This document shows, one piece after another, positions 8,494 to 15,804 of a DNA stretch of 64,000 nucleotides (position 1 is its first letter; each line of letters opens with the position of its first letter). The notes beneath the pieces are model-generated. The model saw nothing but the letters and a program-made list of their open reading frames with translations, was not told where the DNA came from and did no database searches. Source of the stretch: Halostagnicola larsenii XH-48. Lineage in GTDB: Archaea; Halobacteriota; Halobacteria; Halobacteriales; Natrialbaceae. A program made the translations under genes and the position numbers. The DNA lies in contig NZ_CP007055.1 of the NCBI RefSeq assembly GCF_000517625.1, forward strand, positions 1,922,001 to 1,986,000, read 5' to 3'.

Positions 8494-9696
8494 ATGGCAG
8501 ACGAGCATTCACAACCGGATCGAACCCGGTACGGACCCGACCGACAGGAAGCGATCTATCGGAGCGGAATGCTCCGAAACGAGTTACCGGAGTATCCCGT
8601 TTCGTTCGAGGACTTAGCGCAGCGAGCGCTCGAGGAACTCGACGACGAGGCGGCCGCCTACGTCGCCGGCGGAGCCGGCTCGGAGTCGACGATCGAAGCC
8701 AACGACCGGGCGTTCGACGAGTGGCGAATCGTTCCCCGAATGCTCCGAGACGTCTCCGAACGCGATCTTTCGCTCGAGCTGTTCGACACGGAGCTTCCAG
8801 CACCCGTCCTGCTCGCGCCGATCGGCGTTCAGTCGATCGTCCACGACGACGCCGAACTCGCGGTCGCCCGCGCGGCGGCCGAGTTCGAAATCCCGTTCGT
8901 CTGTAGCTCCGTCGCCTCGTACACGTTCGAGGAGGTTGCAGACGAACTCGGCGACTCGCCGGGCTGGTTCCAGCTCTACTGGAGCTCCGATCGCGACGTG
9001 GCAGCGAGCTTCCTCGAGCGCGCCGAAGACGCCGGATACGAGGCCGTCGTCGTCACTCTCGACACCCCGAAGATGGGGTGGCGAGAACGTGACATCGAGC
9101 TGGGATACCTCCCGTTTCTCGAGGGTGAAGGCGTCACGAACTACTTCGAGGACCCGGCGTTCCGCGAGCGAATCGACGGCGAACCCGAGCACAACCTCGT
9201 CGCCGCCCTCGAGTCTTTCACGGACTGTTTTGGCAACCCCTCGCTGACGTGGGACGACCTCGAGTTCCTGCGGGAACGGACCGATCTCCCGATCATCCTC
9301 AAAGGGATTCTCCACCCGGACGATGCGCGCGAGGCCGTCGCCCGCGGTGTCGACGGGATCGTCGTCTCGAACCACGGCGGTCGCCAGATCGACGGGGCGG
9401 TTCCCGCACTCACGGCGCTACCGGACGTCGTCGAAGCTGTCGACGGGGCGATTCCGATCCTCTTCGACAGCGGGATCCGCCGGGGCAGCGACGCGTTCCG
9501 CGCGCTCGCGCTGGGTGCCGACGCCGTGCTTCTGGGCCGGCCGTACGTCTACGGACTCGCGGTCGGCGGCGAAGACGGCGTGCGGTCGGTGCTCGGAAAC
9601 TTCCTCGCCGATCTGGATCTGACCGTCGGACTCGCGGGCTGTCGGACGCTCGCGGAGATCGACCGTTCGAAGCTCAAACGGCGGGATCGGAGATGA
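8494..9696 (+). CDS. FMN-dependent alpha-hydroxyacid oxidase (lactate 2-monooxygenase type)
   Basis: This 400-residue enzyme belongs to the glycolate/lactate oxidase family that oxidises L-2-hydroxy acids with FMN. Features are YVAGGAGSE near residue 50, LAPIGVQSI, the SWFQLYW-like GWFQLYWSSD strand, the FMN-binding Lys in IILKGI, catalytic His in VVSNHGGRQID, FDSGIRRGSD and LGRPYVYGL. The length and N-terminus resemble lactate 2-monooxygenase more than glycolate oxidase. The ATG at 8494 is preceded by GGAGA with six-base spacing, so this start has a Shine-Dalgarno, unlike most genes here. It overlaps the HAD gene (ATGA). Confidence 0.87.
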   Translation: MADEHSQPDRTRYGPDRQEAIYRSGMLRNELPEYPVSFEDLAQRALEELDDEAAAYVAGGAGSESTIEANDRAFDEWRIVPRMLRDVSERDLSLELFDTELPAPVLLAPIGVQSIVHDDAELAVARAAAEFEIPFVCSSVASYTFEEVADELGDSPGWFQLYWSSDRDVAASFLERAEDAGYEAVVVTLDTPKMGWRERDIELGYLPFLEGEGVTNYFEDPAFRERIDGEPEHNLVAALESFTDCFGNPSLTWDDLEFLRERTDLPIILKGILHPDDAREAVARGVDGIVVSNHGGRQIDGAVPALTALPDVVEAVDGAIPILFDSGIRRGSDAFRALALGADAVLLGRPYVYGLAVGGEDGVRSVLGNFLADLDLTVGLAGCRTLAEIDRSKLKRRDRR

Positions 9697-10445
9697 CCGG
9701 ACCGGGCGGAGCGACGAACGGCGGTTCGAGGGGCGAACGCGAGCCGGACCACAGCCGCTGGGAGGCCGTCTTCTGGGACATCGGCGGCGTCATCCTCGAC
9801 CTCGAGTCGGTGCAGGCGGCCCACGCCTCGTTCGTCGACGAACTCGCCGACCAGTACGACCTCGAGACGAGTCGGGAGCGAGCGCTCGAGACGTGGCGGT
9901 CGACCCTCGGAGATCACTTCCGCGCTCGAGACGGCACGGAGTTTCGCTCGGCTCGATCGGGCTACGCCACGGCCGTCGAAACCCTCGTCGGCGAGGCGGT
10001 TCCCCGCGAGGACTGGAAACCGGCCTTCGAGGCGGCCGTGGACGAGTCCATCGAGCCGGTTCCCGGCGCGCCGGAGACTATCCATCGACTCGCCGAGCGG
10101 GACCTCCACGTCGGCGTCGTCAGCGACGTCGACGACGCCGAGGGCAAACGGATGCTCGAGCGCTTCGGGGTGCGATCGGCGTTCGATTCGATCACAACCT
10201 CCGAGGAGGTCGGGCGGACCAAACCCGATCCGGCGATGTTCGAGACCGCACTCGAGAAATCGGGGACGACACCCGAACGCTCGCTCATGATCGGCGATCG
10301 GTACGAACACGACGTGAACGGGGCCGCCGAGGCGGGCATTCACGGCGTCGCGTTCGGCGCGGAAGACGGGCCGGCCGTCTCGTATCGAATCGAGGAGCCC
10401 CGCGAGGTGCTCGAGATCGTCGACGAACGGGGGAGAACATTGTAA
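9693..10445 (+). CDS. HAD-family hydrolase
   Basis: This 250-residue haloacid-dehalogenase-like phosphatase has motif I FWDIGGVILD (nucleophile Asp near residue 29), motif II in VVSDVDD, the Lys region GRTKPDP and motif III MIGDRYEHDVNGA. A helical cap lies between motifs I and II (about residues 45-115). It resembles the phosphoglycolate phosphatase/epoxide-hydrolase-N subgroup. Its ATG overlaps the stop of the hydroxyacid oxidase, implying coupled expression. If the oxidase handles glycolate, a phosphoglycolate phosphatase role would fit, but this is inference. Confidence 0.85.
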   Translation: MTGPGGATNGGSRGEREPDHSRWEAVFWDIGGVILDLESVQAAHASFVDELADQYDLETSRERALETWRSTLGDHFRARDGTEFRSARSGYATAVETLVGEAVPREDWKPAFEAAVDESIEPVPGAPETIHRLAERDLHVGVVSDVDDAEGKRMLERFGVRSAFDSITTSEEVGRTKPDPAMFETALEKSGTTPERSLMIGDRYEHDVNGAAEAGIHGVAFGAEDGPAVSYRIEEPREVLEIVDERGRTL

Positions 10446-10503
10446 AATCGAGGGTTCGTCGAAACTATTTTCGTTAAGCATCCTGAGGGTAACAGACACA
10501 ACT

Positions 10504-10578
10504 ATGCCGAACCGTATCGACGCGGGCAGCGAGCGCCCCCAGCCGCGAAACCGTGTGGATCCATCGGCGGAACTATGA
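10504..10578 (+). CDS. Possible 24-residue leader ORF
   Basis: A 24-codon frame beginning MPNRIDAGSERP and ending VDPSAEL overlaps the ATG of the next gene (ATGA at 10575). A TATA-like TTCGTTAAGC lies at 10470-10479, placing a leaderless transcription start at about this ATG and not at the downstream one. It could be a coupling peptide that loads ribosomes onto the kinase gene. It could equally be a chance frame in a short 5' UTR. The peptide has no recognisable motif. Confidence 0.35.
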   Translation: MPNRIDAGSERPQPRNRVDPSAEL

Positions 10579-11636
10579 GCGACGACTATCACGAGCGCCT
10601 CGTCGACGAGGACGCGCTGGCGTCGTTTCTGACCGACCACCTCGGGCCGGCCGACGCGTACGACGTTCGCCGACACCTCGAGGGCCACTCGAACGAGACG
10701 CTGTTCGTCACGTGGGGTGATCGAGAGCTGGTCGTCCGCCGGCCGCCGCCGGGCGATGTCGCGGAGACGGCCCACGACGTGCTTCGAGAGTATCGGGTGA
10801 CGAACGCCGTCGCGTACACCGACATTCCCGTCCCGGAACCGCTTTTCGCGTGCGAAGACCACGACGTCATCGGGAGCGACTTCTACGTGATGGACCGCCT
10901 CGAGGGCGACGTGCTCCGGGAGGACGAACCCGAGCGCTTCGCGAACCCGGACGCTCGAGCGCGGATCGGCGAGGAACTCGTCGATACGCTGGCGACGATC
11001 CACGATCTGGACTACAAATCGGTCGGCTTGGGCGAGTTCGGACGCCCGACCGGCTACACCCAACGGCAGGTCGACCGCTGGGGCCAACAGCTCACGTGGG
11101 CGTTCGACGTGACCGTCGAGGAACGCGAAGTGCCGGATCTCTCCGACGTCGGCGAGTGGTTACAGGAGAACGCACCCGAATCACATCCGCACACGCTCGT
11201 CCACGGCGACTACAAGCTCGACAACGTGATGTTCGGACCGACGGAGACGCCGGAATTGATCGGCGTCTTCGACTGGGAGATGTCGACGCTCGGCGACCCG
11301 CGCGCGGATCTGGGCTGGATGCTTTCGTACTGGCGCGATCCGAAAGATCCCGACCCGTCGATTCCGGAGTTAACGACGCGCTTTATGGAACGAGAGGGGT
11401 ACTCGAGTCGCCGCGAACTGGTCGAGCGCTGGGAGTCCCAGACGGGCTACGAGTTCGAACACGAGCGGTTCTACCGCGCGCTCGCAGTGTACAAACTCGC
11501 CGCCCTCGGCGAGATGTTCTTCCGGCGCTACCTCGAGGGCAACAGCGACGATCCGATGTACCCGAAGATGGAAGGTCGCGTGCCCGCGCTGGCCGCTCGA
11601 GCGAAGCGGATCGTCGACGGCGAGGAGCCCCTCTAG
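10575..11636 (+). CDS. APH-family phosphotransferase (ACAD10-N-like)
   Basis: This 353-residue kinase-like protein has the aminoglycoside-phosphotransferase fold. It shows NETLFVTWGDRELVVRRPP (N-lobe with nucleotide-binding Lys/Arg region), the catalytic loop LVHGDYKLDNVMFG and the metal-binding FDWEMSTLGDP. This subfamily is the one fused to or beside acyl-CoA dehydrogenases (ACAD10/11) that handle 4-hydroxy-acids by phosphorylation. Here the fatty-acid genes that follow support a role in hydroxyacid or acyl-CoA catabolism and not antibiotic resistance. Substrate assignment is inference. Confidence 0.83.
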   Translation: MSDDYHERLVDEDALASFLTDHLGPADAYDVRRHLEGHSNETLFVTWGDRELVVRRPPPGDVAETAHDVLREYRVTNAVAYTDIPVPEPLFACEDHDVIGSDFYVMDRLEGDVLREDEPERFANPDARARIGEELVDTLATIHDLDYKSVGLGEFGRPTGYTQRQVDRWGQQLTWAFDVTVEEREVPDLSDVGEWLQENAPESHPHTLVHGDYKLDNVMFGPTETPELIGVFDWEMSTLGDPRADLGWMLSYWRDPKDPDPSIPELTTRFMEREGYSSRRELVERWESQTGYEFEHERFYRALAVYKLAALGEMFFRRYLEGNSDDPMYPKMEGRVPALAARAKRIVDGEEPL

Positions 11637-11794
11637 GACCGCTGACCCCCTAGGACCGCTGCCAACAGTACCGCTGCTACCGGAAGTCAACCCATCCTCT
11701 GTGATAGAAACAATATGTCCTAAATACGTCCTGCTCGTTAACATTGTAATGATTGTTCGGAGGAATTAAGGTGTTCTCGACCGACGTGATACCC

Positions 11795-13753
11795 ATGTCA
11801 AAGGGAACCATCGAACGCGTCGCCGTCCTCGGCGCTGGGAGCATGGGTCACGGAATTACCGAAGTCACCGCGATGGCCGGCTACGACGTCACCATGCGGG
11901 ACATCGAAGCGGAACTCGTCGAGGAGGGTTACGACCAGATCGAGTGGAGCCTCGAGAAACTCGAGGAGAAAGACCGACTCGACGAGTCCGCGGCGGCGGT
12001 TCTCGAGCGAATCGAGACGACAACCGACCTCGGCGAGGCCGTTGCCGACGCCGATCTGGTGATCGAGGCGGCCCCCGAGAACCTCGAGTTGAAACACGAC
12101 ATTTTCACCGATCTCGAGGACCTGACCGACGAGGACACCTTACTCGCGTCGAACACCTCGAGTCTGCCGATCAGCGACATCGCGGACGTGCTCGAGAACT
12201 CAGAACGGGTCCTCGGATTGCACTTTTTCAATCCGCCGGTGAAGATGGACCTCGTCGAGGTCATCTACGGCGAGCAGACGACCGACGAGGTCGCCGAAGC
12301 CGGCTACGAGTGGGTCGAATCGATCGACAAGACGCCGATTTACGTCCGGAAGGACATCCGCGGCTTCGTCGTCAACACCGTTCTCGGCCCCTTCGGCGGC
12401 GAGGCGGCGTGGATGGTCTCGGAGGGCGAGGCGACGATCCGCCAGGCCGACGCGGCGATGGTCCACCGGCGCGGCTATCCCATGGGACCGTTCGAACTCG
12501 CCGACATGACCGGGATCGACATCGGCTACCACGTCCGAAAAGAAGCGGACGACCCAATCCCGCCGATCATAGAGGAGAAGGTCGAAAACGAAACTCTCGG
12601 TCAGAAGACTGGCGAGGGGTTTTACGACTACGAAAACGGAGATGGTGCCGACTACGAGCCCGGTGACGGCGACGGATTCGACACGCTCCGGATCGAAGCC
12701 CGTCTTGCTAACCGGGCGGCGTACATCGTCGGCGAGGGCGTTTCGACCCCCGAAGAAGTCGACACCGGCGTCCGACTCGGGCTCGGTTTCCCCGAAGGCA
12801 TCTGCCGCCGCGCGGACAGGATCGGCATCGACACCATCTTCGAGAAACTCGAGACGCTGCGAGACGAGACCGGTTCGGATCGATTCGAACCGCACCCCTA
12901 CCTCGAGCAGCTTCTCGAGGAGGGTCGAACCGGCGAGGACGCCGGCGCGGGCTTCTACGAGTACGGTACCGACGAAAACGGGCTCGATTCCTACCACAAT
13001 CTGAACGCCGACCTCGAGGACGGCGTCCTCCGGGTCGAACTCGATCGCCCGGAGCGGATGAACGCCCTCTCGGAGGATCTGCTCGCCGAAATAGACGACC
13101 TCTTCTCGGGCGTCGATACCGACGAGATCCGCTGTGTGACGATCGAGGGAGCGGGCGATCGAGCCTTTAGCGCCGGAGCCGACATTTCCGGCTTCGCCAG
13201 CACGAAGCCGACCGACATGATGGACGTGACGCCCGCGTTCGAGACGGTCAACGACTTCCCGCGGCCGGTCGTCGCCAGGATCGACGGCTACTGCCTCGGC
13301 GGCGGCCTCGAACTCGCACTCGCCTGCGACCTGCGGCTCGCAACGGAGCGCTCGCAGTTCGGCGCGCCCGAGATTGGGCTCGGCCTGATCCCCGGCGGCG
13401 GCGGTACCCAGCGACTCATGCGCATTTTGGGGGAGACTCGAGCGAAGGAACTCGTCTTCCGCGGCTCGCACATCGACGCCGAGCGGGCCCAGGACTGGGG
13501 ACTGATCAACCGCGCCGTCGACCGCGAGGAGTTCGACGACGTCGTCGAGGAGTTCGTAAGCGACCTGCGAAATGGGCCGCCGATCGGCCTCGAGGTCGCC
13601 AAGAAGGTGATGAACGAAGGCGAGGACGCCAGCATGGAAGCGGCCCTCGCGATGGAGAGCCAGGGATTCGGCCTCCTGATCAGCACGGACGACGTACTCG
13701 AGGGAACGGCGGCATTCGCCGAGGATCGAGAGCCCGAGTTCGAAGGGGAGTAA
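11795..13753 (+). CDS. 3-hydroxyacyl-CoA dehydrogenase/enoyl-CoA hydratase fusion
   Basis: This 652-residue protein catalyses two successive beta-oxidation steps. The N-terminal Rossmann domain starts VAVLGAGSMGHG, continues with NTSSLPISDIA and LGLHFFNPP, and is followed by two 3HCDH C-terminal helical domains (about residues 185-400). The C-terminal crotonase domain has RAFSAGADISGF, GYCLGGGLELALACDLRLA and IGLGLIPGGGGT. The HADH-first order is the archaeal one, opposite to bacterial FadB. Start choice is open: ATG 11795 has TATA-like AATTAA 30 nt upstream, but an in-frame GTG at 11771 follows GGAGG (11759-11763) with ideal spacing. Confidence 0.92.
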   Translation: MSKGTIERVAVLGAGSMGHGITEVTAMAGYDVTMRDIEAELVEEGYDQIEWSLEKLEEKDRLDESAAAVLERIETTTDLGEAVADADLVIEAAPENLELKHDIFTDLEDLTDEDTLLASNTSSLPISDIADVLENSERVLGLHFFNPPVKMDLVEVIYGEQTTDEVAEAGYEWVESIDKTPIYVRKDIRGFVVNTVLGPFGGEAAWMVSEGEATIRQADAAMVHRRGYPMGPFELADMTGIDIGYHVRKEADDPIPPIIEEKVENETLGQKTGEGFYDYENGDGADYEPGDGDGFDTLRIEARLANRAAYIVGEGVSTPEEVDTGVRLGLGFPEGICRRADRIGIDTIFEKLETLRDETGSDRFEPHPYLEQLLEEGRTGEDAGAGFYEYGTDENGLDSYHNLNADLEDGVLRVELDRPERMNALSEDLLAEIDDLFSGVDTDEIRCVTIEGAGDRAFSAGADISGFASTKPTDMMDVTPAFETVNDFPRPVVARIDGYCLGGGLELALACDLRLATERSQFGAPEIGLGLIPGGGGTQRLMRILGETRAKELVFRGSHIDAERAQDWGLINRAVDREEFDDVVEEFVSDLRNGPPIGLEVAKKVMNEGEDASMEAALAMESQGFGLLISTDDVLEGTAAFAEDREPEFEGE

Positions 13754-13807
13754 AACGACCGCGAGACGCACCGAGTTCAAACGAAGGGGCGGTGCGAACG
13801 ACCGGCC

Positions 13808-14323
13808 CTACTCCTCGCGAAGGTCCTCGTAGATCCGCGGATCGGTGCGGAACTTGAGGACGTTGTGGACCGCGGAGTTGCGGATGTTCGCGATGACGCC
13901 GCCGTAGTCCTTGTAGCACTCGTGGATCCACCGTGAGACCTCCTGGCGGTCCCGGAACATCATCACGGTCTTCCACTGGTACTCCCCATCGGAAAGGAAG
14001 AAAAACAGCGTGTGCTTGTCCTCGCGAATGTGCTCCATGGCCTCCTGCCAGCTGTCGGCGAAGTGTTCGGTGTTGAACTTGAACTCGAACAGCGCGAAGA
14101 TGTAGTACTCCTCGTTGGGGATGATCGCCTCTCGGAAGACGCCCTCGTCGCGCATTCGGCGGATCGATTCGCTGACGGTGACGTGTGAAACCTCGATGTC
14201 GTACTCCGACTCGAGCACCTCGGTTAGCTCTCGAGAGGAGAGTTGCGGATCGTCCGCGAGTTCGCAGAGAATTGCGATGTCGCGGTCTTTGAAGTCCCAA
14301 TTTGGGGGGTCGCCTTCGGTCAT
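13808..14323 (-). CDS. Lrp/AsnC-like winged-helix regulator
   Basis: This 171-residue DNA-binding protein has an N-terminal HTH (DRDIAILCELADDPQLSSRELTEV region, recognition helix in VSHVTVSESIRRM). An alpha/beta C-terminal half of about 100 residues looks RAM-like but has unusual aromatic content (EEYYIFALFEFKF, TLFFFLSDGEYQW). It lies downstream of the acyl-CoA dehydrogenase on the same strand and convergent with the beta-oxidation fusion, so it may regulate fatty-acid genes. The effector is unknown. Confidence 0.78.
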   Translation of the reverse strand: MTEGDPPNWDFKDRDIAILCELADDPQLSSRELTEVLESEYDIEVSHVTVSESIRRMRDEGVFREAIIPNEEYYIFALFEFKFNTEHFADSWQEAMEHIREDKHTLFFFLSDGEYQWKTVMMFRDRQEVSRWIHECYKDYGGVIANIRNSAVHNVLKFRTDPRIYEDLREE

Positions 14324-14426
14324 ACGGGCTTGTTTCGAGCCGCCTCACGTGTGCGTTTCGGTCGATCTGCACCTCTCGTCGAGACCTCGAACCACTCCAG
14401 ACGAGTACTGAGAAACTGTCCTCGTG

Positions 14427-15566
14427 TTACAGCAGCTGATCGGCGATGATGTTTTTCTGGATCTCGCTGGTCCCCTCGTAGATCTTGGTGATCCGCGCGT
14501 CGCGGTAGTAGCGCTCGGCGGGGTGGTCCGAGACGTAGCCGGCACCGCCGTGGACCTGGATCGATTCGTCGGCGACCTCGACGGCGCGTTCGCTCGCGAA
14601 CAGCTTCGCCATGCTGGCGAACTTCGCGGCCAGGTCGTCGTCCCCCTCCATCGCGTAGGTGGCCGCCCGGTAGGTCAGCGATCGAGCCGCCTCGACGTTA
14701 GTCGCCATCTCGGCGAGTTTGTGTTCGATCGCCTGGAAGTCCGAGATGGGCTGGCCGAACTGTTCGCGTTCGCCGGCGTACTCGAGGGCCGCGTCGAGGG
14801 CGGCCTGTGCGGTCCCGACCGCCTGCGCGGCGACGTTCACGCGGCCGGACGCGAAGAACTCCATGAGCTGGTAGAAGCCGCCGTTTTCGGTGCCGACGAC
14901 GTTCGCCTCGGGAACGAACACGTCGTCGAGGACGATCTCGGCCAGATCGGACGCGCGGATCCCGAGCTTGTTGGTGATCTTCGTCGCGTCGAAGCCGTCC
15001 GTATCCGTCGGCACGAGGAAGGCGGAAATACCCTCGTGACCGGCCCCGGGATCGGTCTTCGCCATCACGACGGCGACGTCGGCGACGGTTCCGTTCGTGA
15101 TCCACATCTTGTTGCCGTTGAGGAGGTAGCCGTCGTCGGTCCGCTCGGCGGTCGTCTCGATCCCCGCGACGTTCGACCCGTGGGCGGGTTCACTGATCGC
15201 GCTCGCACACGCCGATTCACCCGAGGCGATAGCTGGCAGCCACTCTTCTTTCATCCACTCGTCGCCGAACGCGTCGATCATCGTCGCCCCGAACGCCCGA
15301 CTGCCGATGGCGCTTCCGATACCCGGGTCGGCCCGCCAGAGTTCCTCGGTGACGACGACCCCCGAGAGGAGGTCCATCCCCGCGCCGCCGTACTCGATAG
15401 GGATACTCGTCCCGACGAGGTCCAGATCCGCCGCCTTCTCGACGAGTTCCGCTGGATACTCGCCGTTCTCGTCGTGCTCTCGAGCGACCGGTTCGATCTC
15501 CTCGGCACCGAACTCCCTGACGCTCTGTCGGATCGCGCGCTGTTCGTCCGTCAGCTGAAAGGACAT
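14427..15566 (-). CDS. Acyl-CoA dehydrogenase
   Basis: This is a 379-residue FAD enzyme that introduces the 2,3-double bond into acyl-CoA. It shows the expected ISEPAHGSNVAGI and KMWITNG (middle beta domain), REQFGQPISDFQAIEHKLAEM and the C-terminal VHGGAGYVSDHPAERYYRDARI. The catalytic Glu lies in IYEGTSEIQKN. The length fits short/medium-chain members. The TATA-like AAAAATATTTTT (15590-15601 region) is 24-36 nt before the ATG, so the mRNA is probably leaderless. With the HADH/ECH fusion across the convergent junction it makes most of a beta-oxidation set; a thiolase is not present here. Confidence 0.92.
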   Translation of the reverse strand: MSFQLTDEQRAIRQSVREFGAEEIEPVAREHDENGEYPAELVEKAADLDLVGTSIPIEYGGAGMDLLSGVVVTEELWRADPGIGSAIGSRAFGATMIDAFGDEWMKEEWLPAIASGESACASAISEPAHGSNVAGIETTAERTDDGYLLNGNKMWITNGTVADVAVVMAKTDPGAGHEGISAFLVPTDTDGFDATKITNKLGIRASDLAEIVLDDVFVPEANVVGTENGGFYQLMEFFASGRVNVAAQAVGTAQAALDAALEYAGEREQFGQPISDFQAIEHKLAEMATNVEAARSLTYRAATYAMEGDDDLAAKFASMAKLFASERAVEVADESIQVHGGAGYVSDHPAERYYRDARITKIYEGTSEIQKNIIADQLL

Positions 15567-15587
15567 ACGGCATGCACCACTTCCAGT

Positions 15588-15648
15588 GAAAAATATTTTT
15601 GGTTGGCAATTACATTCGTTAATCTACAAAACCTATTTTGGAATAGGT
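15588..15648 (-). promoter_or_regulatory. Acyl-CoA dehydrogenase promoter with inverted repeat
   Basis: An AT-rich box at 15588-15602 fits a TATA element for the acyl-CoA dehydrogenase start at 15566. About 30 bp further upstream is a perfect inverted repeat ACCTATT-TTGG-AATAGGT at 15631-15648. Its place just upstream of the TATA box suggests an activator or repressor site, possibly for the adjacent Lrp-like regulator. That link is inference. Confidence 0.5.
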
Positions 15649-15804
15649 GGTAGCATCTCGAGCGCGATACCATGTCCCCCTCTTCGTACCGCTCGAGAGG
15701 CCATTCCCCCGAAATCGAATAGAAAACCTCGGGCGACGAGTCTGCCCATCAATCCTCGTACGGAGTCCTTTCTCGAGATGTACCCCTCGGTCGGAAGGAA
15801 AGTA

